From the NCBI GenBank assembly GCA_038253135.1, contig JBBSHJ010000027.1, forward strand, positions 1-35,838: DNA of 35,838 nucleotides, written 5' to 3'. This document shows positions 7,538 through 15,269 of the stretch, piece after piece. A program made the position numbers and the translations under genes. This DNA is from JBBSHJ01 sp038253135 (lineage in GTDB: Bacteria > Actinomycetota > Actinomycetes > Mycobacteriales > QHCD01). The stretch's first letter is position 1. Every line of letters begins with the position of its first letter. Below the pieces are notes generated by a model that saw only the letters and a list, made by a program, of their open reading frames with translations, ran no database searches and had not been told where the DNA came from.

Positions 7538-9313
7538 GTGCCCCACGACGACATGGGCGCCTGGCAGTTCCCGCCGCACGTGCTGCGGGAGTACGCGCTC
7601 ATCGCTGACGGCGAACGCGGGATCCTGGTCGGCCCGCGCGGGGACTTCGTGTGGATGTGCGCACCGCGCTGGGACTCCGAGGCGGTCTTCAGCTCCCTGA
7701 TCGGCGGGCAAGGCAGCTACGCGGTCACGCCGGTGGGCCGGTTCGTGTGGGGCGGCTACTACGAGGGCGCGAGCCTGATCTGGCGGTCGCGATGGGTCAC
7801 CGAGACCGGGATCGTGGAGTGCCGGGAGGCGCTCGCTTTCCCGGGCGAGCCGGGACGGGCGGTGGTGCTGCGCCGGATCATCGCGGCCGACGGCCCGGCT
7901 CGGGTGCGGGTGCTGCTCGACCCGCGCGCGGGCTTCGGTCACCATCGCCCTCGGTCGCTGTCCTGCGCGGACGGGGTGTGGACCGGGCGGACCGGTCCCC
8001 TGCACGTGCGCTGGAGCGGGGGCGGGCGGGCCCTTCCCGGCGCCGGTGGGCCGGCCGAGCACGCCCTTTCGATGGAGTTCACCGTTCCGGCCGGCGCGAG
8101 CCATGACCTTGTCCTGGAGCTGTCCGAGCGGGCGCTGCCCGACGCACCGGTCGACGCGGACCGGGCGTGGGAGGCCACCGAGCAGACCTGGTCCGACACC
8201 GTCCCGCAGCTGCCGGGCACCGTCGCCCCAACCGACGCGCGGCACGCCTACGCCGTGCTGCGCGGGCTGACCGGCTCCGGCGGTGGCATGGTGGCCGCGG
8301 CCACGATGAGCCTGCCCGAACGCGCCCGCCAGGGTCGCAACTACGACTACCGCTACGTCTGGATCCGTGATCAGTGCTTCACCGGACAGGCCGTTGCCGC
8401 CGCCGGACCGCACCCGCTGGTCGATGACGCCGTCCGATTCGTCGTGGAACGGCTGCTGGCCGACGGCCCCCACCTCATGCCGGCCTACACCGTCACCGGC
8501 GGCGCCGTACCCGATCAGCATTCCCTGCGGCTGCCGGGTTATCCGGGCGGACATGACGTCGTCGGCAACCAGGTCAACTCCCAGTTCCAGCTTGACGGGT
8601 TCGGCGAAGCGTTGCTGCTGTTCGCCGCCGCGGCCCGCGTGGACCGGCTGGACGCGGACGGGTGGCGCGCCGCCGAAGCGGCGGCCGCGGCCATCGCCGC
8701 GCGATGGACCGAGCCCGAGGCCGGCATCTGGGAGCTCGATCCGCGCAATTGGACCGAGAGCCGCCTGATCTGCGTCGCGGGACTGCGCGCGATCAGCGCG
8801 GCCGGAGCGCCGCCGGGCTCGACCGGTGACTGGCTCGCGCTGGCCGAGCGGATCCTTGCCGACACCGCGGCCAGCTCCACGCACCCGTCCGGGCGCTGGC
8901 AGCGGGCACCCGATGACGACGGGCTTGACTCCGCGCTGCTTCTTCCCCCGATCCGCGGGGCCGTCGCCTCAAGCGACCCCCGCACCCTGGCCACCCTGCA
9001 CGGTCTGGAGACCGAGCTCGGCCGGGAGTGCTATCTCTACCGGTTCCGCCAGCAGCCCGGCGCCCTCGCCGATGCCGAGGGCGCGTTCCTGCTCTGCGGA
9101 TTCACGATGGCGCTCGCCCTGCAGCAGCAGGGCCGGGAGCTCGAAGCGACTCGGTGGTTCGAACGCAACCGGGCCGCCTGCGGTCCGCCCGGCCTTTACT
9201 CCGAGGAGTACGACGTCATGCAGCGCCAGCTTCGCGGCAACCTCCCTCAGGCCTTCGTGCACGCGCTCATGCTCGAGTGCTCGGCCCGGCTGAGCGAGCC
9301 CTGGAGACCCTGA
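7538..9313 (+). CDS. Glycoside hydrolase family 15 (glucoamylase/trehalase-like)
   Basis: The 591-residue protein has an N-terminal beta-sandwich followed by the (alpha/alpha)6 barrel. GH15 marks are RNYDYRYVWIRDQCF, the general-acid region EAGIWELDPRNWTESRLIC and the catalytic-base region LYSEEYDVMQRQLRGNLPQAFVH. GH15 enzymes hydrolyse alpha-glucosides by inversion; actinobacterial members include trehalases and glucoamylases. No signal peptide is visible, which favours an intracellular role. GTG at 7538 is chosen because GGAGG lies 7 bases upstream; the open frame extends to 7430 but overlaps the previous gene. It is 58 bases behind the cytochrome b fusion and probably the last gene of the operon. 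Confidence 0.88.
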   Translation: MPHDDMGAWQFPPHVLREYALIADGERGILVGPRGDFVWMCAPRWDSEAVFSSLIGGQGSYAVTPVGRFVWGGYYEGASLIWRSRWVTETGIVECREALAFPGEPGRAVVLRRIIAADGPARVRVLLDPRAGFGHHRPRSLSCADGVWTGRTGPLHVRWSGGGRALPGAGGPAEHALSMEFTVPAGASHDLVLELSERALPDAPVDADRAWEATEQTWSDTVPQLPGTVAPTDARHAYAVLRGLTGSGGGMVAAATMSLPERARQGRNYDYRYVWIRDQCFTGQAVAAAGPHPLVDDAVRFVVERLLADGPHLMPAYTVTGGAVPDQHSLRLPGYPGGHDVVGNQVNSQFQLDGFGEALLLFAAAARVDRLDADGWRAAEAAAAAIAARWTEPEAGIWELDPRNWTESRLICVAGLRAISAAGAPPGSTGDWLALAERILADTAASSTHPSGRWQRAPDDDGLDSALLLPPIRGAVASSDPRTLATLHGLETELGRECYLYRFRQQPGALADAEGAFLLCGFTMALALQQQGRELEATRWFERNRAACGPPGLYSEEYDVMQRQLRGNLPQAFVHALMLECSARLSEPWRP

Positions 9314-9383
9314 TGCCCAGCCGGCGGCCGCGCGCGACCCGGGTCCGCTTTCTACGACGGCGGCTGAGTGTCGCTATCCCTCG

Positions 9384-9416
9384 GCGGACGCGTCCGGCGT
9401 AACGGCGAGCGTCCGC
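9384..9416. terminator. Inverted repeat between convergent genes, possible bidirectional terminator
   Basis: GCGGACGC (9384-9391) pairs perfectly with GCGTCCGC (9409-9416) around a 17-base loop. It lies in the 108-base gap between the convergent GH15 and DUF3618 genes. There is no T-tract, so the call rests on position and arms only. Confidence 0.35.
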
Positions 9417-9421
9417 AACGC

Positions 9422-9850
9422 TTAAGCGGTCGTCGCCGGCTTGGCCCTGTCGTCGACGTGGATGCTTCGTCGCCGGTGGCTCGCACCGAGGTAAACCGCG
9501 ACGAGCGCGACGGCGGCCGGAATGGCCAGCGCCGGCAACCGCGCGACGCCGCGGTGCATCAGCCCCATCGGGTGGGTCCGCTCGATCAGCGTGGCGAGGG
9601 TTTGAGCGAGCTCGGCGCGGCTCGCCGTGATCGTCGCGGCGATCGCCTCGGGGTCGTGCCGCGCCGCGGCGGACTGCCGGGCGGTCATCTCCAGCCGGTC
9701 GGTCACCGGCCGGTGACCGATCTGCGCCCGGTCCCGGGTATGCCGGGCGATCACCGCCGGGTCCGCTCCGGGGCCCCTGCCGCCCATCAGGTGATCGCGC
9801 GCCCGCACCAGCCGGTCCGCGACCGGCGAGGCCGGATCGGGGCCGTCCAT
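9422..9850 (-). CDS. DUF3618-family membrane-associated protein
   Basis: The 142-residue protein carries the DUF3618 signature ITASRAELAQTLATLIERTHP in its middle and a single hydrophobic segment, ARLPALAIPAAVALVAVYLGA, near the C-terminus. DUF3618 proteins are small actinobacterial membrane proteins of unknown function. ATG at 9850 shares one base with the stop of the upstream enolase-superfamily gene (TGATG), so it is the last gene of the leftward operon. A basic tail (SHRRRS) follows the hydrophobic stretch, implying a cytoplasmic C-terminus after the helix. Confidence 0.75.
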   Translation of the reverse strand: MDGPDPASPVADRLVRARDHLMGGRGPGADPAVIARHTRDRAQIGHRPVTDRLEMTARQSAAARHDPEAIAATITASRAELAQTLATLIERTHPMGLMHRGVARLPALAIPAAVALVAVYLGASHRRRSIHVDDRAKPATTA

Positions 9851-10959
9851 CAGCCCACCCTGAAGTGCGCGGCGTCCTGGCGCTTGAGGTCGAGACCGAG
9901 GCCGGGGCGGCCCTGGTCCGGGTGCAGCGAGCCGCCGGTCGGATCGAGTGCTCCGTCGAAGAGCAGGCCTTCGATCCGCACGTGATCGTGGAAATACTCC
10001 AGATGCCGCAGGTTCGGCACGGACGCGGCGACGTGGGCATGCAGGTTCGGCGCGCAATGCCCGGACACCTGCAGCCCGGCCGCGGCCGCGACGGCCGCGG
10101 CGCGCACCCATTCGGTGATGCCGCCGCATCGGGTCACGTCCACCTGCAGGCAATCGACGGCGCCGGCGTCGACCATGCGCGCGAAGTAGACCAGGTCATA
10201 GCCGTATTCACCGGCGGCGACGTCGGGGCTGACCCGATCCCGGAGCCCGCGCAAACCCGGCAGATCATCGGAGGACACCGGCTCCTCGAACCAGCTCACG
10301 TCCTGCTCGGCCATGGCGGCCGCCACCCGGAATGCAAGCTTTCGGGTGTAGCCGCCGTTGGCGTCGACGTAGAGCTCGACGTCAGGGCCGATGACCTGGC
10401 GCGCGAACGCGATCCGGGCGAGATCACGGCCGACGTCGGCACCCCAGGACTCGCCGATCTTGATCTTCACCCGCGGGATGGCCCAGTCACCGACCCACCG
10501 CTCGAGCTGGGACCGGGCGGTGGGTTCGTCGTAGGTGGTGAAGCCACCACTGCCGTAGATCGGAACCTCATCCCGTACGGCGCCCAGCAGCCGGCACACC
10601 GGCACGCCGAGCAGTTTGCCCTTCAGGTCCCACAGCGCGGTGTCCACCGCGCTGATCGCGCACGAGGCGATGCCGGGTCGGCCGAGGTTGCGGATCGCGC
10701 GAACCATCTCCTCCCACGCTCCGGCGATGTCGAAGACGGGCCGGTGCAGGATCGCGCCGGTGAGCACGTCCTCGATCAGTGGCTGGCACGCCGTACCCGC
10801 GTAGGTGTAGCCGAGCCCCACGGCTCCGCCGCCGCGGACCTCGACGACCACCAGAGTGGTCTCGGACCACGCGAGGGTGCCGTCGGCCTCGGGTTGGTCG
10901 GTCGCGACGGTGTAGGTGCTGACCGAGACTTCCTGCACGGTCGCATCGCCGCCGCTCAC
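9850..10959 (-). CDS. Enolase-superfamily (mandelate racemase/muconate lactonizing) enzyme
   Basis: The 369-residue protein has the N-terminal capping domain and a beta-barrel with the acid/base K-x-K motif PRVKIKIGE, metal ligands in LYVDANGGY, WFEEPVSSDD and AAGEYGYD, and a C-terminal SGHCAPNLHAHVAA histidine region. This fits a mandelate racemase or sugar-acid dehydratase type of enzyme; the exact substrate cannot be read. GTG at 10959 overlaps the previous stop (GTGA), which settles the start against the long upstream extension. Beside a GMC dehydrogenase and gluconate-dehydrogenase-like subunit, a sugar-acid substrate is plausible but is an inference. Confidence 0.85.
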   Translation of the reverse strand: MSGGDATVQEVSVSTYTVATDQPEADGTLAWSETTLVVVEVRGGGAVGLGYTYAGTACQPLIEDVLTGAILHRPVFDIAGAWEEMVRAIRNLGRPGIASCAISAVDTALWDLKGKLLGVPVCRLLGAVRDEVPIYGSGGFTTYDEPTARSQLERWVGDWAIPRVKIKIGESWGADVGRDLARIAFARQVIGPDVELYVDANGGYTRKLAFRVAAAMAEQDVSWFEEPVSSDDLPGLRGLRDRVSPDVAAGEYGYDLVYFARMVDAGAVDCLQVDVTRCGGITEWVRAAAVAAAAGLQVSGHCAPNLHAHVAASVPNLRHLEYFHDHVRIEGLLFDGALDPTGGSLHPDQGRPGLGLDLKRQDAAHFRVG

Positions 10960-11432
10960 CGGGCACCGCCGGCGCCGGTCCACGTCCGGACGGGCTTGGG
11001 CATCGCGTACGGCGCGAGCCCGGCCGCGACCCGGTCGCGCAGCTGGACGAGACGGTCCAGCCGCGTCGCGTCGGAGTGCCGCGGGTCGGTGTCGCGCGCG
11101 AGCCCGCGTGCCTGGTGCCCGCCGACGACGGCGAAGGCCGCCGCGACGGCGCCGGACACGACTGCCGCGTGCCGCCATCGCGGGCTCAGGGCGGCGAGCG
11201 CGATCATCGAGCCGGCGTGCAAGGCGTCGGTCTCGACCCCCAGCAGCATGACGGGGCCGGTGGGACGCGGCGCGCAGGCCAGTGCCTGGCTCACATCGCG
11301 CAGACCCAGCACCCGGACGACGTCCACCGCGCAGGGAGCGGGGTCGCGGACGGCAACCGCGCGGAGCAGCAGGCGCGGTGCCGCCGCGAGCGTCAGCCCG
11401 TAAAGGACCCGCGCCCGGATCAGGTGATTCAT
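10956..11432 (-). CDS. Small membrane protein of the leftward operon
   Basis: This 158-residue protein begins MNHLIRARVLYGLTLAAAPRLL and has further hydrophobic stretches (DALHAGSMIALAAL and AAVVSGAVAAAFAVVGGH). Its ATG at 11432 overlaps the stop of the dehydrogenase gene (ATGA) and its stop overlaps the GTG of the enolase-superfamily gene, so all are translated in a chain. I recognise no functional family. It may be membrane-bound through three to four helices, with a charged C-terminal quarter (RGLARDTDPRHSDATRLDR). Confidence 0.72.
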   Translation of the reverse strand: MNHLIRARVLYGLTLAAAPRLLLRAVAVRDPAPCAVDVVRVLGLRDVSQALACAPRPTGPVMLLGVETDALHAGSMIALAALSPRWRHAAVVSGAVAAAFAVVGGHQARGLARDTDPRHSDATRLDRLVQLRDRVAAGLAPYAMPKPVRTWTGAGGAR

Positions 11433-12460
11433 CGGCGCCGCAGCCACGCGGTCCCTGCGGCCGCCGCGCCCCCCGCTGCCGCTGCCGTCACGGCCGACAC
11501 CAGCCGCGCGTGGTGGGAGAACCACAGCTGGGGCGCGCGCGCGTGCGACTGCCCGTCGAACACCCCGTGCGCCCCATGATCGGTGCCGGCCGGACCGTCG
11601 ACCGGCTCCCACAGATTGTTCGAGCGGCCGGCCGAGACCGGATCCGAGGTCTGCTGGGAGGAGAATCCGGTGCGGGCCAGATAGCGATCCAGCAACGGCG
11701 CGATGAGCTTGTTCGCCCCGATCGTGGCCACGGTCGACGCCCCCACCCAGTACTGCTTGCGCCGCGGATGGTCGGCTGCGTAGACGACGCCGCGCGCGGC
11801 CACCTCCGGTTGGTAGATCGGTGGCACCGGTTGCGGGTGGTTCGGCAACCGCGACCGCTCCCAGGAGAACTGCGGAGTGGTCCCCGCCGGCATCTGCACC
11901 ACGGTGATGTGCACGTTGCTGTGCTCGTGCATCAGCTCGGTCCGGATCGAGGAGGTGAAGCCGTTGACGGCGTGCTTGGCCCCGCAGTAGGCCGACTGCA
12001 GGGGAATGCTGCGCGCGCCCAGCGCGGAGCCGACCTGCACGATCGTGCCCCGATCCCGTGGAACCATCCGCGACAGGGCGGCGTACGTCCCATAGACGAA
12101 GCCGAGGTAGGCGACCTCGGTGACCCGCTTGAACTCCACCGGCTTGATCTCGGTGAACGGTGCGAAGACCGAGGTGAACGCGACGTTGACCCAGACGTCG
12201 ATCGGGCCCCACTCCCGCTCCACCGAGGCCGCAGCCACCTCGACCTGCTCGTGGTCGGCCACGTCGGTCGGGATCGCGAGCGCCTGCCCGCCGGCCTTCT
12301 CCACATCGCGTTTCGCCGCCTCGAGCCCGGCGGCACCGCGCGCCAGCAGCGCGACCTTGTCACCGCGAGCTCCGAACTGTTGCGCCGCCGCGCGTGCGAT
12401 CCCCGCGCTCGCGCCGGTGATCACGACGACTCTGCGCTCGGCGAACGTGGGCCGGCCCAT
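11429..12460 (-). CDS. Short-chain dehydrogenase/reductase with membrane tail
   Basis: The SDR domain has a nucleotide motif VVITGASAGIARAAA, where the usual GIG is GIA, and the catalytic SAYCGAKHAV (Tyr-x3-Lys). After about residue 230 it extends well beyond the usual 250 residues and ends in a hydrophobic AVTAAAAGGAAAAGTAW segment plus RRR, suggesting a C-terminal membrane anchor. ATG at 12460 (343 residues) is chosen; a TTG at 12514 would lie inside the palindrome at 12500-12515 and upstream of the likely transcription start, and a GTG at 12472 is another option. It is the first gene of the leftward four-gene operon. Confidence 0.82.
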   Translation of the reverse strand: MGRPTFAERRVVVITGASAGIARAAAQQFGARGDKVALLARGAAGLEAAKRDVEKAGGQALAIPTDVADHEQVEVAAASVEREWGPIDVWVNVAFTSVFAPFTEIKPVEFKRVTEVAYLGFVYGTYAALSRMVPRDRGTIVQVGSALGARSIPLQSAYCGAKHAVNGFTSSIRTELMHEHSNVHITVVQMPAGTTPQFSWERSRLPNHPQPVPPIYQPEVAARGVVYAADHPRRKQYWVGASTVATIGANKLIAPLLDRYLARTGFSSQQTSDPVSAGRSNNLWEPVDGPAGTDHGAHGVFDGQSHARAPQLWFSHHARLVSAVTAAAAGGAAAAGTAWLRRR

Positions 12461-12499
12461 CAGGTGGCCCACCGGGCGCCGGTCCACAGCCGCTGTATT

Positions 12500-12518
12500 G
12501 TTGTCATCAGACAACGAT
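12500..12518 (-). promoter_or_regulatory. Palindromic operator upstream of the short-chain dehydrogenase
   Basis: On the plus strand GTTGTC-ATCA-GACAAC (12500-12515) is a perfect 6-bp inverted repeat. Read on the minus strand it is preceded by TAT, giving TATCGTTGTC, against TATGTTTGTC at 1121-1130 in front of the ThDP enzyme. Core, spacing and overlap with the -10-like box agree between the two sites, so one regulator probably binds both. Confidence 0.65.
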
Positions 12519-12572
12519 AGCCGAGGGCCGGGGCCGACGGCACGGGCGCCGGGGAGTGAGCGCCGCGACCGC

Positions 12573-13049
12573 TCAGGCTTCGCGGGTGGATCCGCCCATC
12601 TCCTGGGCCGCGGCCTCGCTGAAGTGTTGCAGCCCGGTCACCAGGGACGCCTGCGCGTCGGGGGTCATCAACCGCAGAACGGCGGCGAAATCGGCTCGGC
12701 GGGTCGCGGCGAAGGCCTCGAGGCGGCGCCGGCCGCCGCTGCTGAGCCGAAGGATGACCTCGCGACGGTTGCCCACGTTGATGCGACGCTCGAGCAGGCC
12801 CGCGGCCTCGAGGCGGTCGCACAGGCGGCTGGCCGAGGACGGTATCGCGCCGAGCTCCCTCGACAGCTCGGTCAGGTTCATGGTGCTGTGTCGAGAGAGC
12901 ACCGTCAGGACCCGCAGCTGAGATGGCGGCACCCTGGGGTCGGCCCAGTCCTCCGCACGATCCCAGAGCAGGACGAGCGCCTGAGCCTGCGTGGTCACCG
13001 CGTCGGCGACATCCTCACCTGCCCGATGCCGCCGCCGTCTCGACGTCAT
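12573..13049 (-). CDS. MarR-family transcriptional regulator
   Basis: The 158-residue protein has the MarR winged-helix plan: an N-terminal dimer helix (TTQAQALVLLWDRAED), PPSQLRVLTVLSRHSTMNLTELSRELGAIPSSASRLCDRLEAAGLLERR as helix-turn-helix, and a basic wing NVGNRREVILRLS. ATG at 13049 has GGAG 6 bases upstream; ATG at 13061 is an alternative. It lies 112 bases upstream of the dehydrogenase gene and points towards it. The palindromes at 1124-1141 and 12500-12515 are its most likely targets. No copy of the palindrome is seen in front of its own gene. Ligand unknown; MarR proteins often sense phenolics or oxidants. Confidence 0.85.
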   Translation of the reverse strand: MTSRRRRHRAGEDVADAVTTQAQALVLLWDRAEDWADPRVPPSQLRVLTVLSRHSTMNLTELSRELGAIPSSASRLCDRLEAAGLLERRINVGNRREVILRLSSGGRRRLEAFAATRRADFAAVLRLMTPDAQASLVTGLQHFSEAAAQEMGGSTREA

Positions 13050-13204
13050 ACTCAACTCCATGCCGCTTCGATCGCGCCGACGCCGCCATCGCACGGCCGG
13101 CAGCTCCTTTGCCCGTCAGTGTCACACGAATTCACCCGCCACGGACGGCGTCGTGGGCCCGCGTGCCGAGCAGGCTCGCCGCGTGGCCGCGGGACAGTCC
13201 TTTC

Positions 13205-14497
13205 ATGCGTGACGCTGAGCTTGCGCTGGCCGTGCTCCAGGCGCTGGACGAAGCGCGACCGGACGCGATGGTCGCTGTCGTGCGGTCGCAGCTGGCCGAC
13301 TACCTACAGGCGAGCGACATCCGGCTGCTGCTCGCGGACTACCAGCTGACCGCGCTTCGCGCGATTCAAGATCCCGATGACCGGGTGCCGCTGCGCGGTA
13401 CGCCGGCCGGCGAGGCGTTCGTGACCCAGCATCCGGTCAGTCGGCCGGCCGATCGCGCCGGGACAACGGTCTACCTGCCGGTGAGCGTCCGGGGCGACCG
13501 GCTCGGTGTCCTGCAGCTCACCCTTGCGAGAAGACCTGCACCAGCGCGGCTGCGACAACTGAGCCAGCTGGCCGCGGTCATCGGCTATGCACTGAGCGGC
13601 GCCACCCGCCAAAGCGACATCGTGCACCGCGCCGCGCGCTCGCAACGGCTCACGCTCGCGGCCGAGCTTCAATGGCAATTGCTGCCGGGCCGGGGCTGCC
13701 GGGCCCCGGAATACGTGGTGGCCGGGCACCTCGAGCCGGCCTACCAGGTGCACGCGGACAACTTCGACTGGTCGCAGGACGAGGACCAGCTCGTCGTGAG
13801 CATCACCGATGCCGCCCCCGACAGCCAGGGTGCGTCGCTGTTGACCACCCTGGCCGTGACCGCCATCCGCAACGCCCGGCGCGCCGGGCTCGGCATCGCG
13901 GATCAGGCGTCCATGGCCGATCAGGCCGTTTACGCCCATCACCAGGGCAAGAAGTACATCAGCACGCTGCTGCTCCGCATCGACCTCACGACCGGCGCGG
14001 CCAGCGTCGTGCGGGCGGGCTCCCCACGGTTGTTGGTGCTGCGGGACGGCGAGATCCATCTCCCGGAGCTGTCCGATCAACTGCCGCTGGGCATGTTCGA
14101 GGGCACCGATTATGCGGAGGAGGAGTTCGGGGTGGCGACCGGGGACCGGCTGGTGCTGGTCTCGGACGGAATCCATGCCGTACGGTCCCTGACCCGGCAG
14201 CGGTTCGGCGACGGCCGGCTGCCGGACCTGCTCAAAGCCACCGCGGGCATGCCGGCCGGCGGGGTGGTTCGGGCCGTCATCGACGGTCTCTTCGCGCATG
14301 GCGATCTCGCCGAGCTCGATGACGATGCCGCGGTCATCTGCCTCGATTGGAACGGGCCGGCCGGTGCCCCCTCGGCCCGGCTCACCCACGGGGCCGCGAG
14401 CAGGGGCTCGTCCCGATCGTCAGAGCCGACTCGTGGCCTGAGCGTCGTGCCCTCGCCGTCATCCCCGGACCGGCGCGGCCGGCGCGGCACCGGGTGA
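13205..14497 (+). CDS. GAF-like/SpoIIE-type PP2C phosphatase
   Basis: The 430-residue protein has a GAF-like half (about residues 40-135) and a SpoIIE/RsbU-type phosphatase half (145-385). The linker LAAELQWQLLPGRG is typical of the actinobacterial family. Metal aspartates appear kept: D185 in VHADNFDW (usual GGDxFD), D202 in SITDAAPDSQGA (usual DxMGHG), D321 in LVSDGIH and D373 in LDDDAAV. The glycine-rich GGD and MGHG motifs are altered, so activity may be changed. Such phosphatases act on anti-sigma antagonist proteins. It is divergent from the MarR gene; no anti-sigma kinase or antagonist gene is next to it. ATG at 13205 is the likely start. Confidence 0.8.
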   Translation: MRDAELALAVLQALDEARPDAMVAVVRSQLADYLQASDIRLLLADYQLTALRAIQDPDDRVPLRGTPAGEAFVTQHPVSRPADRAGTTVYLPVSVRGDRLGVLQLTLARRPAPARLRQLSQLAAVIGYALSGATRQSDIVHRAARSQRLTLAAELQWQLLPGRGCRAPEYVVAGHLEPAYQVHADNFDWSQDEDQLVVSITDAAPDSQGASLLTTLAVTAIRNARRAGLGIADQASMADQAVYAHHQGKKYISTLLLRIDLTTGAASVVRAGSPRLLVLRDGEIHLPELSDQLPLGMFEGTDYAEEEFGVATGDRLVLVSDGIHAVRSLTRQRFGDGRLPDLLKATAGMPAGGVVRAVIDGLFAHGDLAELDDDAAVICLDWNGPAGAPSARLTHGAASRGSSRSSEPTRGLSVVPSPSSPDRRGRRGTG

Positions 14498-14534
14498 CGC
14501 GGGCGCGTCGTACCGCACCCGTAGGCTCAGAGAT

Positions 14535-15269
14535 ATGACGCACACGGCCTCCCGATCCGACGGCCGCGCCGCCGACGCGCTGCGCCCGGTCCGCATCGAC
14601 CGCGCCTGGCAGCGGCACGCCGAGGGCTCGGCCCTCATCGACTTCGGCGACACCCGCGTGCTGTGCGCCGCCAGCGTCACGCAGGGCGTCCCGCGCTGGC
14701 GCAAGGGCAGCGGCCTCGGCTGGGTGACGGCGGAGTATTCGATGTTGCCGCGCGCGACCACGACCCGCACCGACCGCGAGTCGGTCAAGGGCCGAATCGG
14801 CGGGCGTACCCACGAGATCAGCCGCCTGATCGGCCGGTCGCTGCGGGCCTGCATCGACCTCGCCGCGCTCGGTGAGAACACCGTGGCTATCGACTGCGAC
14901 GTCCTGCAGGCCGACGGTGGCACCCGCACGGCCGCGATCACCGGTTCCTACGTCGCGCTTTGCGACGCCGTGCAGTGGCTGCGTGCGCGCGGCGCGCTGG
15001 CCAATCCCGACCCGCTGCACACGTCGATCGCGGCGATCAGTGTGGGCGTGGTGCGCGGAGTGCCGCTGCTGGACCTGGCCTATGACGAGGACTCCTCCGC
15101 CGACACCGACATGAATGTCGTGTGCACCGGCGAGGGTGATTTCGTCGAGATCCAGGGCACTGCCGAGGGGGCGGCCTTCGACCGCAAGACGCTCGACGCC
15201 CTGCTCGACCTGGCCGTCGACGGCTGCGCGCAGCTGACCCAGGCGCAGCGCGCCGCCCTCGCCGCATGA
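14535..15269 (+). CDS. rph: Ribonuclease PH
   Basis: The 244-residue protein shows the RNase PH signatures: RSDGRAADALRPVRI, WVTAEYSMLPRAT, GRIGGRTHEISRLIGRSLR, the phosphate-binding region and VLQADGGTRTAAITG. It trims tRNA 3' ends phosphorolytically in the cytoplasm. ATG at 14535 has no clear Shine-Dalgarno, but TAGGCT lies 7 bases before it (14522-14527), so a leaderless transcript is possible. It overlaps rdgB by 4 bases (ATGA). In Mycobacterium this gene directly follows the Rv1339-like hydrolase. Confidence 0.95.
   Translation: MTHTASRSDGRAADALRPVRIDRAWQRHAEGSALIDFGDTRVLCAASVTQGVPRWRKGSGLGWVTAEYSMLPRATTTRTDRESVKGRIGGRTHEISRLIGRSLRACIDLAALGENTVAIDCDVLQADGGTRTAAITGSYVALCDAVQWLRARGALANPDPLHTSIAAISVGVVRGVPLLDLAYDEDSSADTDMNVVCTGEGDFVEIQGTAEGAAFDRKTLDALLDLAVDGCAQLTQAQRAALAA

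Noticed and set aside
5722..7602. Minus-strand open frame of 626 codons opposite the cytochrome b/Mo fusion
   Set aside because: Antisense shadow; no domain and no ribosome-binding site.
9865..11403. Plus-strand open frame of 512 codons opposite the enolase-superfamily gene
   Set aside because: Antisense shadow of a gene with clear catalytic motifs and overlap-coupled start.
12461..12514. TTG start at 12514 for the short-chain dehydrogenase
   Set aside because: It would place coding sequence across the palindrome and upstream of the likely transcription start; the SDR domain begins naturally after ATG 12460.
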